DNA of 38,686 bases from Pseudomonadota bacterium (lineage in GTDB: Bacteria > Pseudomonadota > Gammaproteobacteria > Burkholderiales > Burkholderiaceae_C): NCBI GenBank assembly GCA_021841865.1, contig JAKCDM010000003.1, forward strand, positions 34,281 through 72,966, read 5' to 3'. The translations under genes and the position numbers were made by a program. Of this stretch, positions 25,369 through 33,334 are shown in pieces (the first letter of the stretch is position 1; each line of letters starts with the position of its first letter). A model generated the notes under the pieces. That model did no database searches. It saw nothing but the letters and a program-made list of their open reading frames with translations, and was not told where the DNA came from.

Positions 25369-27345
25369 TTGGCAATACAAGCCCCAGCCCTGGACCCCGG
25401 ACTGCCGCAGGAGCTCTGGCCGGTCGTTTTCGCGAACACCCAGGAAGCGATCGTGATCACCGACGCCAGCGGAGTCATCGCCGACGTCAACCCCGCGTTC
25501 ACGCGCATCACCGGCTACGAGCGCCGGGACGCGATCGGCAACACGCCGCGCATGCTCAAGTCGGGCTACCAGGGCCCTGGCTTCTACCGCAAGCTGTGGC
25601 AATGCCTGCGTTCGCAGGGGCGCTGGCAGGGCGAGATCTGGAACCGCGCCAGGAACGGCACGGTCTACCCGCAGTTCCTCACCGTCTCGAGCGTGCGCGA
25701 TGCCGGCGGCCAGGTGCTGCACTACATCGCCATCTTCTACGACATCAGCTTTCTCAAGGAACAGACGGATCGCTTCCGGCACCTTGCGCTGCACGACGTG
25801 CTCACCGGGCTGCCGAACCGGCTGGCGCTGAACCTGATGCTGCCGCAGGCCATCGCGCGCGCGCGCAGCCAGGGTACCCAGCTGGCCGTGTGCATGGTCG
25901 ACCTGGACGACTTCAAGCCGGTCAACGACACGCATGGCCACAAGGCCGGCGACGACCTGCTGCGCGCCTTCGCGCAGCGCCTGCGGCAGTCGCTGCGAGA
26001 AAGCGATTTCGTCGCGCGCCTGGGCGGCGACGAATTCGTGCTGCTGCTGCGCGACGCGGACTCGGGCGACGAGATCTACGGCGCGCTGCAACGCATCGGC
26101 GCGGTCTGCGATGCGCCGTTCGCCCTGCCCGGCGGGGTGCAGGCGCGGGTACGCATGAGCCTGGGCTGGACCAGCTACCCGGACGACGACCCCAACGGCA
26201 CCGACTCGCCGGAGCTGCTGCTGCGCAACGCCGACATGGCGCTGTACGTGGCCAAGGCCGACAAGGCAGAGCGCGCGTCGTGGCAGCACCGCTGGGGCCA
26301 GTCCACGCGCGAGGAGGTGCTGGCGCGCAAGCCCGCGGCGATCGACGGCTACGGCGAGCCCAGCCGGCGTCTGCTGCAACTGGGCGCGGGCGGGCTGGAG
26401 CAGGCCGCGAACGCCTTCGTCGAGCGCTTCTATGCGGCGTTGTTCGAACAGGCCGAGAGCCGGCGCCTGCTGTGCGCGCTCGGCGAAGCCGAGATGGCCG
26501 AGCTCGAGCGGCGCCAGGGCGAGCACCTGCTGGGGCTGCTGACGCCCGAGCTCGACCAGGCCGCGCACGCGCGGCGCGCGATCCACGTCGGACGCATCCA
26601 CGGCGTGCTCGGTCTGAGCGCGGCGATGCTGGTCGACGCGATGGGGGTCTACCTGCAGGCGCTGGTCGACGGCATCACGTCGCTGCCGATCCGCGTGGCC
26701 GACCGCGCCTCGCTGGTGCAGGTGATCAACGTGCGACTGAAAAACGAACTCAAGTTCCAGGTCGCGGCGATCGACGAGGTCAAGCACATGTACATGCAGT
26801 GGCTGTCGCGCATGTCGCAGTGCGCGCTGGACGCTGCGCAGCCCGCGGTTTGCCTCGACCGCTGCGTCGAATCCCTGTGCGCCCTGCCGGGAATCGCGGC
26901 TGCCGCGTGGAGCCGAATCGACGCACAGCGCCGCGTGGTCATCATGCGCGGCGCCGGAAGTTTCCATGCCTACCGCGAGGCCCTGCTCGCCGCCGGCCTG
27001 CCGCGCCGCGCCGAACTCGACAGCGCCGGCGACGACGAGATGACCGTGGCGCGTGCCTGGCGCAACGGCGGGCTGGTGATCAACCCGACCTACGTGCGCG
27101 GCGACTACCCGCCGCAGTGGCGGGACATCGCCCATTCCGTCGGAATCCGCTCGTCGGCCGCGCTGCCGATTCCGGGCCGCGATGGCCATGGCATGCTGCT
27201 GAGCATCTACAGCCGCTATCCAGCGCAGTTCGACAACGAATTCATGCGCTTCATCCTGACCGAGCTGGAAAGCCGCCTGGCCCACCTGGCAGGCGGCGTG
27301 GCGGCGGGAGCGGCGCGGGATCCGGCCGCGCAGGCCCTGCCCTGA
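25369..27345 (+). CDS. Diguanylate cyclase with PAS-GGDEF-globin-GAF architecture
   Basis: A 658-residue soluble protein. The PAS domain (about 15-130; ANTQEAIVITDASGVI, NPAFTRITGYE) is followed by GGDEF (about 137-300) with the intact active site GGDEF at 219-223. An inhibitory RxxD site lies exactly five residues before it (Arg210-Asp213). It should therefore make cyclic di-GMP and be product-inhibited. Residues 325-475 resemble the globin domain of globin-coupled sensors such as E. coli DosC, with candidate proximal haem ligand His411 in HVGRIHGVLGLS. The C-terminal part (about 495-645) is a GAF-like domain. The start is TTG 25369 with GAGGAC 5 nt upstream; the first in-frame ATG lies inside the PAS domain. 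Divergent from the molybdoenzyme gene. Confidence 0.88.
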   Translation: MAIQAPALDPGLPQELWPVVFANTQEAIVITDASGVIADVNPAFTRITGYERRDAIGNTPRMLKSGYQGPGFYRKLWQCLRSQGRWQGEIWNRARNGTVYPQFLTVSSVRDAGGQVLHYIAIFYDISFLKEQTDRFRHLALHDVLTGLPNRLALNLMLPQAIARARSQGTQLAVCMVDLDDFKPVNDTHGHKAGDDLLRAFAQRLRQSLRESDFVARLGGDEFVLLLRDADSGDEIYGALQRIGAVCDAPFALPGGVQARVRMSLGWTSYPDDDPNGTDSPELLLRNADMALYVAKADKAERASWQHRWGQSTREEVLARKPAAIDGYGEPSRRLLQLGAGGLEQAANAFVERFYAALFEQAESRRLLCALGEAEMAELERRQGEHLLGLLTPELDQAAHARRAIHVGRIHGVLGLSAAMLVDAMGVYLQALVDGITSLPIRVADRASLVQVINVRLKNELKFQVAAIDEVKHMYMQWLSRMSQCALDAAQPAVCLDRCVESLCALPGIAAAAWSRIDAQRRVVIMRGAGSFHAYREALLAAGLPRRAELDSAGDDEMTVARAWRNGGLVINPTYVRGDYPPQWRDIAHSVGIRSSAALPIPGRDGHGMLLSIYSRYPAQFDNEFMRFILTELESRLAHLAGGVAAGAARDPAAQALP

Positions 27346-27367
27346 CGCGCAGCGCGGGCGCCGCGCA

Positions 27368-28222
27368 TCAGGCGAGCGTTGCCTGCGCCAGCGCGATCGC
27401 CCGGGCGAGCAGCAGCCCGTCGCGATTCTCCAGTTCGGAAAGGATCGTGAAATGATCTGCGCCGGGCACGTCGAGCAGGCTCGCCGGCTCGCCGGCGGCG
27501 CGCAGCGCAGCGGCGTATTCGTGACTCTGGCGCTGCAGTTCGGCAAGCTCCGCGCCGCCGATCGCCACCACCGTGGGCGCGCCGCGCCCGATGCGCAGCT
27601 GCGGGCTGCACGCCCGCACCTCGTCGACGTCGAGCCCGAGCGCGTCGTTGAGCGCACCGCGCCGGATCGGCTCGAGGTCGAACAATCCGCTGATCGCCAG
27701 CACGCCGGCGACCGCCGGATGGGCGCGATGCATCGCGGCCAGGTGGCCGCCGGCGGAATGCCCGCACAACACCAGGCGAGCCTGCGCCGACGCGCCAACG
27801 CCGAGCACCGGATGCGCGGCCAGCGCGTCGAGCAGCAACCCGACCTCGGCCACCATGTCGTACACCCTGGCCTGCGGGGCCAGCGTGTACTCGCCCAGCA
27901 CCACGTGCATGCCGGCGTCGTGCGCTCCGGCGGCGACGCTGCGGAAATCGGCCTTGTCGCGGGACTGCCAGTAGCCGCCGTGCAGGAACACCAGCACCGG
28001 CGCCGAGGCGGCGGCTCCTGGCGCCGCCGGGTACCAGTCGTACAGCTGGCGCGCCCCGGCACCGTAGGCGACGTCGGCCGCGCATTCGTGCGCCGCGTGG
28101 AAGGCCAGGCCGCGCGCCTGCATCCGCGCCATCACGCCGGAAGCGTCGGCGACCGCCGCCCGGTTGTCGTAGGCCACGGTGAATTGTTCGCGGCTTTGCA
28201 ACTGGGCGGGGATCGGCGGCAT
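27368..28222 (-). CDS. Alpha/beta hydrolase (BD-FAE / arylformamidase-like)
   Basis: A 284-residue serine hydrolase of the alpha/beta fold. The oxyanion-hole motif is LVFLHGGYWQ, the nucleophile elbow is CGHSAGGHLA, and the catalytic histidine is near the C-terminus in VPGADHFTI. The HGGYW form and overall length are those of the BD-FAE/kynurenine formamidase-like group of esterases and formamidases. No tryptophan-degradation gene (kynA, kynU) is nearby, so a kynurenine role is not supported. ATG 28222 gives the normal N-terminus; the frame stays open into the superoxide reductase gene, but that extension is not family-like. It lies 83 bp downstream of that gene on the same strand. Convergent with the cyclase gene (22 bp). 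Confidence 0.82.
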   Translation of the reverse strand: MPPIPAQLQSREQFTVAYDNRAAVADASGVMARMQARGLAFHAAHECAADVAYGAGARQLYDWYPAAPGAAASAPVLVFLHGGYWQSRDKADFRSVAAGAHDAGMHVVLGEYTLAPQARVYDMVAEVGLLLDALAAHPVLGVGASAQARLVLCGHSAGGHLAAMHRAHPAVAGVLAISGLFDLEPIRRGALNDALGLDVDEVRACSPQLRIGRGAPTVVAIGGAELAELQRQSHEYAAALRAAGEPASLLDVPGADHFTILSELENRDGLLLARAIALAQATLA

Positions 28223-28305
28223 GGTTCGCCCAAGGTCCGTGGGGTTCGGGCAGCGAGCGCGAGCCCGGCGAGCAAGGCCCGCGGGCGTCGGACGCGTCGG
28301 CAGCT

Positions 28306-28719
28306 TCAGACTTCGAGTTCCTTGAGCCACCAGTCGTGCAGGTTGCAGGTGCTGGTGACCATGACCTTGCCCTTGTAGCCGGCCGGCAACTGATGCTGCG
28401 ACACCGGCTTGTCGTGCCAGTTGAAGGTCTTGCGTCCGAGGAACTTGCCTCCCTCGAGCACCACCGTGTGGCTGACGATGTAATGGGCCTCGCTCATCGG
28501 GTGGGGGGTCGTGACCTTGAGCATGCCGTTGCTCACCTCGACCATCGGCACGTGCAGCTTCGCGACCTTGGCGAAGTGCCCGGGATCGTCCTCGGTGAAC
28601 ACGATGTTGGTCAAGCCCATGTCCTGCGCTGCCTGCGCGCTGGCCGGAACCAGCGAAACGGCAGCGGCCGCGGACGCGGCGGCGGCAAGCCCGTTGCGGA
28701 CAAAATGACGACGTTCCAT
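28306..28719 (-). CDS. Tat-exported superoxide reductase-like protein (neelaredoxin type)
   Basis: A 137-residue protein with a twin-arginine signal (ERRHFVRNG then a hydrophobic Ala-rich stretch, likely cleavage after AQA at residue 30), so probably periplasmic. The mature part is the one-domain superoxide reductase fold. Iron ligands are His56 (LHVP), His73 and His79 (HPMSEAHYI, spacing 6 as in the family), Cys125 and His128 (TCNLHDWW, spacing 3 as in the family). The usual EKHVP motif reads KLHVP here, so the glutamate and the substrate-guiding lysine are replaced by Lys54 and Leu55. GGGAG 7 nt before ATG 28719 supports the start. There is no N-terminal desulforedoxin domain. Superoxide reduction is the family role; activity may be altered. 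Confidence 0.82.
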   Translation of the reverse strand: MERRHFVRNGLAAAASAAAAVSLVPASAQAAQDMGLTNIVFTEDDPGHFAKVAKLHVPMVEVSNGMLKVTTPHPMSEAHYIVSHTVVLEGGKFLGRKTFNWHDKPVSQHQLPAGYKGKVMVTSTCNLHDWWLKELEV

Positions 28720-28836
28720 GCTATTACTCCCTGTGACAGTGGAAACCGGCGAAGAAACGCAACCAAACGACTCGATTAGGCGGCAAATCGACCCCCTTCG
28801 CCAGGGGCTCTCGTTATTGTCCTAGACAAATTGTGG
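28720..28836. promoter_or_regulatory. Promoter region of superoxide reductase-like gene
   Basis: A 117-bp gap between the start of the superoxide-reductase-like gene and the stop of the patatin gene, AT-richer than flanking DNA. It contains the dyad TTGTC-CTA-GACAA (28817-28829) about 100 bp upstream of the start codon, which is a candidate operator. It also holds a 5-bp CCCCT/AGGGG hairpin (about 28793-28807) that could serve as a weak terminator for the patatin gene. Confidence 0.3.
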
Positions 28837-30642
28837 TTATTCCCCTGGCCAATCCGCGCGCGCCGCCGCGTCGGCGCCGCCGGGCTTGTCGAAATAGCGC
28901 AGCGTGTACTCGTAGGCCACGTCGATGGCACGTACGTGGTCCTTCCAGTTCAGCATGCCGCCGGCCACGTGCGGAGGGCTCAGCAAGTGGGTGGCCAGGC
29001 GGCGGCGCAGCCGGGCGCTGGCGTTGTCGTGCACCATCGCCGAGCGCATGAGAATGGCGAACAGGCTGGGCCACTGCCGGCCGTGCAGCCATTGCCAGGT
29101 CAGGCGCGGCAGCGTGGGCAGCGCGGCGTCCTCGAAGCTCGCCGGCAGCGTGTCCTCGCCGCTGATGTCGACCGCCACCACGTCGTGCACCCCGAGGTCG
29201 TGCATCACATCGGTGGGCAGGTTGTTCAGCACCGCGCCGTCGACATGCACCATGCCCGAGTCGAGCAGCGGCGGAAGGATGCCGGGAATCGCCGCGCCCG
29301 CGCGCAGCCATTTCCACAACAGGCCGCGGGTGTGTACATCGATGCGCCCGACCGTGAGGTTGGCCGAGACGCAGAAATGGGGAATCGGCAGGTCCTCGAT
29401 GCGCCGCGAGCCGAAGGCCGCGCGCAGCAGGCGCGTGGCGCGCGTGCCACGGGTCAGCGCGATCAGCGGCAGCGTCAGGTCGCGCAGCGGATGCCCGGTG
29501 ACGAAAGCCTGGCGCATGTGTTCGAGCAACTGCCGGTCGTCCCACTCGCAGGCCACGCCGGCGGCGACGATGCCGCCGATGCTGGTGCCGCCGACGGCGT
29601 CGATGTTCATTCCCAGCTCGCGCAAAGCGCGCACCACGCCCAGGTGGCTGAAGCCACGGGCGCCGCCGCCCGACAGCACCAGCCCGGTGGCCCGGCGCGC
29701 CAGCAGGCGCCCGAGACGCGCCCAATCCGCGCCGGCCCGCAGATGGTGCCACGCGACGCGGCCCTCGAAGCCCTCGAGCCAGCCCGCGGCGGCATGCGGC
29801 AGCGGCTGCGCGCCGTCGCACAGCAGCAGCAGGTGGCGCGGCCGGTGCAGTGCGTCGGCTCCGCTGCGGCACATGGCGTCGGGCCAGGGGCGCGCGGCCT
29901 CGTCGGCGCGCGCCAGCAGCAGGAAGCGGTCGGCCTGGCGCATGCAGGTATCGCGCCATTCGGCGTCGCCATCGGCGACGTAGACGACGAAGCGGTGCTC
30001 GCGCTCGCGCGCGTCGTGCCAGGCGGCGTCGCGGCCGCGGCCCAGCTCGGCGTCGAGCACCAGCACGCTGCCGTGCACGCGCAGGCTCCCGGCCAGTTGC
30101 CCGGCGGCCGCGCGCAGCGGCAGCTGAGCATGCGCCCCCAGCAGCGCGAAGGTCCGCGCGGGATCGAGGCCCTGCGGCTCCTCGCGCCATTGCACCCGTC
30201 CCAGCAGGTCGCCCAGCGCGCGCGCCAGCGCGTCGGGATGCGCGGCCATCAGCTCCAGCAGGCGCCGGGTGTCGGCCAGGCGCAACAAGGTGCTGTCGCG
30301 CAGCGCGCGCACCGTGGCGTTGCGCGGGCGTCCGGTCAGCACGCCGAGTTCGCCCACCGTCTGGCCGGCGCCGACCAGGCCGAGCAGGCGCTCCTCGTCG
30401 CTGGAGTGGCCCGGGCCGAAGGCTCCGAGGCTGCCGGTGCACACCAGGTACACCGCGTCGGGCACGTCGCCGCGCCGGCAAAGCAGCTCGCCGCCCCTGA
30501 GCGACACCGGCTCGAACGACGGCAACAATCGCGCCAGGACCGGCTCGCCCAGGCCGCCGAACAGCGCGCTGCCTTCGAGCAGTCGCAATGCCAGCGACGA
30601 TCCCGCGATTTCGTCGTCCACAGCCACCTCGCGCCCGGCCAA
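28837..30642 (-). CDS. Cyclic-nucleotide-binding domain / patatin-like phospholipase (NTE/YchK type)
   Basis: A 601-residue protein. An N-terminal cNMP-binding domain (about 20-140; GELLCRRGDVPDAVYLVCTGSLGAFG, VGAGQTVGELGVLTGRPRNATVRA) is followed by a linker region of about 170 residues. The patatin-like lipase (about 315-500) has oxyanion motif LSGGGARGFSHLG, serine elbow GGTSIGG and catalytic-dyad aspartate in VHVDGAVLNNLP. The arrangement resembles bacterial relatives of neuropathy target esterase. It should hydrolyse membrane lipids (lysophospholipids), perhaps controlled by nucleotide binding. The start is TTG at 30642 with GGAG (30648-30651) 5 nt upstream; in-frame GTGs at 30627 and 30621 are alternatives. 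No transmembrane segment is evident. Confidence 0.88.
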   Translation of the reverse strand: MAGREVAVDDEIAGSSLALRLLEGSALFGGLGEPVLARLLPSFEPVSLRGGELLCRRGDVPDAVYLVCTGSLGAFGPGHSSDEERLLGLVGAGQTVGELGVLTGRPRNATVRALRDSTLLRLADTRRLLELMAAHPDALARALGDLLGRVQWREEPQGLDPARTFALLGAHAQLPLRAAAGQLAGSLRVHGSVLVLDAELGRGRDAAWHDAREREHRFVVYVADGDAEWRDTCMRQADRFLLLARADEAARPWPDAMCRSGADALHRPRHLLLLCDGAQPLPHAAAGWLEGFEGRVAWHHLRAGADWARLGRLLARRATGLVLSGGGARGFSHLGVVRALRELGMNIDAVGGTSIGGIVAAGVACEWDDRQLLEHMRQAFVTGHPLRDLTLPLIALTRGTRATRLLRAAFGSRRIEDLPIPHFCVSANLTVGRIDVHTRGLLWKWLRAGAAIPGILPPLLDSGMVHVDGAVLNNLPTDVMHDLGVHDVVAVDISGEDTLPASFEDAALPTLPRLTWQWLHGRQWPSLFAILMRSAMVHDNASARLRRRLATHLLSPPHVAGGMLNWKDHVRAIDVAYEYTLRYFDKPGGADAAARADWPGE

Positions 30643-30701
30643 CAGGACTCCAGCTTAGCCCCGGCGCGGTGCGCGGGGAAGCCCGCCGGCCCTGGGGGCC
30701 C

Positions 30702-31823
30702 TCAGACCCGCGGGCGCGCGCTGAAACCGGTGGTGTAGAGCGCTCCGATCAGGTCCGACTGGGTGATCATGCCCAGCACGTGGCCGGCGTTGTCGACCAC
30801 CGGCAGGTGGTGCAGGCCGTAGTCGGCGAACCAGGCGACGAGTTCGGCCACCGGGCAGCTGCGGCGCGTGGTCAGCACCTGCCGGGTCATGATCTCCGCC
30901 ACGGTGGCTGCGCCCCGCCCGCGCATGAGCATGTCGTGCAGGCTGACGATGCCGATCAGCACGCCCTGCTCGTCGACCACCGGAAGCGCCTTGATGGCGT
31001 GGCGCTCGAGCAGCTGGCGCGCCTGCTCGATGCCGGTGCGCGGGCCCACGCGCACCACGTCGCGCGACATGATGTCGCTGGCGTCGAGCGACTTGTGCAG
31101 GCGCTCGAAGGCATGGCGCTGCGCGATGTTCACGAGCTCGACCATGTCGTCCTCGTCGATGTCGAGCAGTTGCGCATGCTCGCGCAGCGCCTGGCCGAGG
31201 TCGTCGCGCGACAGCCCGGCGCGCTGGCTCGGCGGCGGATCCGAGGTGCCGTGCGCGGCCGGCGCGGGCCCGTGGGGATAGCGACGGCCGAAGGCGTTGT
31301 TGAACACCAGAGCGGCAAGCAGCAGCAGCAGCGAGTTGAGCAGCACCGGCTCGAGCACGAAATGCCAGCCCAGGCGGCTCACCGCCGGGCCCCCGAACAC
31401 CGCGGTCAACGCCACGGCACCGCTCGGCGGGTGCAGGCAGCGCAACGGGAACATCAGCGCGATGGCCAGCGCCACAGCCAGCGCACCTGCCAGCATCGGC
31501 GGCTCGACCCAGCGCGCCAGCGCCACGCCGACCATCGCGGCAATCAGGTTCCCGCCAAGAATCGACCACGGCTGCGCCAGCGGACTCGAAGGCACTGCGA
31601 ACAGCAGCACGGCCGACGCCCCCATCGGCGCGACGAACCACACCTGCACGCTGCCGAGCAGCGCATGGCTGAGCGCGGCGCTGAGCAACAGGCCGCACAG
31701 CGCGCCTGCGGCCCCGAGCATGCGCTCGCGGCCGCTGCCGTGCAGCGCGGAGGGCCGGAAGGCGCGCAGCCAGGCGCCTGCGGCATCCCAGCGTGGCAGT
31801 GATTCGGCGGCGGTGTCGAGCAT
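30702..31823 (-). CDS. HPP-family membrane protein with C-terminal CBS pair
   Basis: A 373-residue protein. Residues about 30-180 hold four to five hydrophobic helices of the HPP family, with the conserved RCLHPPSGAVALTAVFGG motif in the middle. After a linker come two CBS domains (about 235-365; SDIMSRDVVRVGPRT, HAIKALPVVDEQGVLIGIVS, AEIMTRQVLTTRRS, HHLPVVDNAGHVLGMITQSDL). HPP proteins are integral membrane proteins, and some relatives carry nitrite or other anions. CBS pairs bind adenine nucleotides and commonly gate transporters. ATG 31823 has only a weak ribosome-binding site but gives the expected short N-terminus. It is 149 bp downstream of the MHS carrier gene on the same strand, probably a separate transcript. 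Confidence 0.87.
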   Translation of the reverse strand: MLDTAAESLPRWDAAGAWLRAFRPSALHGSGRERMLGAAGALCGLLLSAALSHALLGSVQVWFVAPMGASAVLLFAVPSSPLAQPWSILGGNLIAAMVGVALARWVEPPMLAGALAVALAIALMFPLRCLHPPSGAVALTAVFGGPAVSRLGWHFVLEPVLLNSLLLLLAALVFNNAFGRRYPHGPAPAAHGTSDPPPSQRAGLSRDDLGQALREHAQLLDIDEDDMVELVNIAQRHAFERLHKSLDASDIMSRDVVRVGPRTGIEQARQLLERHAIKALPVVDEQGVLIGIVSLHDMLMRGRGAATVAEIMTRQVLTTRRSCPVAELVAWFADYGLHHLPVVDNAGHVLGMITQSDLIGALYTTGFSARPRV

Positions 31824-31972
31824 GGGGCTTCGGGCGCGGGAAGTGGCGGGGCCGGCAAAATACCATAGCCCCTCGCGCGCCGCACGGGCCGTCGCGGGCG
31901 CCGCAGCGCCCGCTCGTGCCCGCCAACCCGACGATACCGGCGATACCCGCCGCGTGGCGGCGGGCGCCGCGC

Positions 31973-33280
31973 TCAGGTCGCGCGGTCGCGGGTTTCCGGC
32001 ATCGCCAGCATCGCGGCGGCGGTCAGCACGCTGGCCGCCGCCGCGTACCAGGCCGGCGACGCCGCGCTGCCTGTGACGTGGATCAGCCAGGTGATGATGA
32101 ACTGGGTGGTTCCGCCGAACACCGACACCCCGATCGCATAGGCGACCCCCATGCCGAGCGCACGATGCCTGCGCGCGAAGGCCTCGGGAATGGCCACCAG
32201 CGAAGCCGCGCCGCTGATCGCGGTCAGCGTGGCCAGGAAGCCGCTGACCAGGACCAGGACCAGCGACGACGGCCTGGCGTCGAGCAGCCAGAACGCCGGC
32301 ACCGTCAGCACCGCCGCGGCGATGCGCGGCCACAGCATCACCGGACGGCGCCCGTAGCGGTCGCTCAGCCAGCCGCCGAGCACCGAGAACACGAGCGTGG
32401 CCAGGCCCACCGCCACGGTCGCGCCCATCGCCACGGCCGGGGGCATCTTCAGCGCGGTGATGGCGTAGGTGGTCATGTAGTTTCCCAGGTAGGTCGACAC
32501 CGTTCCGCCGAGGATCACGCCGACGGCGATCAGCACCAGGCGGGACGAGCGCTCGCGCTGCCCGCCCTGCGCGGCTTGCGCCGGGGCGGCTGGTGCGTGC
32601 AGGGTCTCGGGCATCGCGCGGCGCAGGTACAGCGCCAGCGGAACGATCAGCAGCCCGAGCAGGAACGGAATCCGCCAGCCCCAGTCGAGCATGTCCTGGT
32701 GGCTCAGCGCATGGCTGAATGCCAGGCCCAGCAGGCCAGCCGCCAGAATGCCGGCGCCCTGGCTGCCGAGGGTCCAGCTCGCGTACAGCCCGCGCCTGCC
32801 GGCCGGGGCGGCCTCGACCAGGAAGGCGCTCGACGGCCCGATCTCGCCCCCCAGCGCCAGGCCCTGCACCAGGCGGGCAATGACCACGATCAGCGGAGCG
32901 GCGATGCCGATGCTGGCGTACGACGGCGTGAGCGCCACGCCCAGCGTGCCGACGGTCATCAGCGCGATGGTCCAGATCAGGCTCGCCCGACGTCCGATGC
33001 GGTCGCCCATCACGCCGAACACGACGCCGCCCAGCGGGCGCGCCAGAAAGCCGATGCCGAACACCGCCACCGACAGCAGCAGGCTGGCGTACGCGGTGCT
33101 CGCCGGGAAATAGGCCTTGCCGATGTAGACGGCGAAGAACGCGTAGGTCACGAAGTCGTAGAACTCCAGCGCGTTGCCTGCGACCGCCGCCACCACGGCC
33201 CGCGTGGCGGTGGCGGCGCGCGCGGGCTGCGACCCCGCCGCCTGGTGTGCCCGGACGGTGCCGGGTGTGGTTGCGCTCAT
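31973..33280 (-). CDS. MFS transporter, metabolite:H+ symporter (MHS) type
   Basis: A 435-residue permease with 12 predicted helices and the signature of the MHS family (ProP, KgtP, ShiA): GNALEFYDFVTYAFFAVYIG at about 33-52, motif A MGDRIGRRASL, and GLALGGEIGPSSAFL in helix 5. It should couple uptake of an organic acid, betaine or amino-acid-like solute to protons. ATG 33280 is chosen because AGGAG (33289-33293) is 8 nt upstream; the frame is open further upstream to 33331 without a ribosome-binding site. It is the second gene of an operon with an M20 amidohydrolase (54-bp gap) that is divergent from a LysR gene, so its substrate is probably the N-acyl compound hydrolysed by that enzyme, or a product of it (inference). 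Confidence 0.9.
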   Translation of the reverse strand: MSATTPGTVRAHQAAGSQPARAATATRAVVAAVAGNALEFYDFVTYAFFAVYIGKAYFPASTAYASLLLSVAVFGIGFLARPLGGVVFGVMGDRIGRRASLIWTIALMTVGTLGVALTPSYASIGIAAPLIVVIARLVQGLALGGEIGPSSAFLVEAAPAGRRGLYASWTLGSQGAGILAAGLLGLAFSHALSHQDMLDWGWRIPFLLGLLIVPLALYLRRAMPETLHAPAAPAQAAQGGQRERSSRLVLIAVGVILGGTVSTYLGNYMTTYAITALKMPPAVAMGATVAVGLATLVFSVLGGWLSDRYGRRPVMLWPRIAAAVLTVPAFWLLDARPSSLVLVLVSGFLATLTAISGAASLVAIPEAFARRHRALGMGVAYAIGVSVFGGTTQFIITWLIHVTGSAASPAWYAAAASVLTAAAMLAMPETRDRAT

Positions 33281-33334
33281 GGTCTTGTCTCCTGTCTTGG
33301 TTATGGTGGATTCGCCCGGCGCGCCGGGCATGCA

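Noticed and set aside
27368-28222. Kynurenine formamidase (kynB-like) in a tryptophan degradation pathway
   Set aside because: The fold and HGGYW/GHSAGG motifs fit many esterases, and no kynurenine pathway gene is adjacent.
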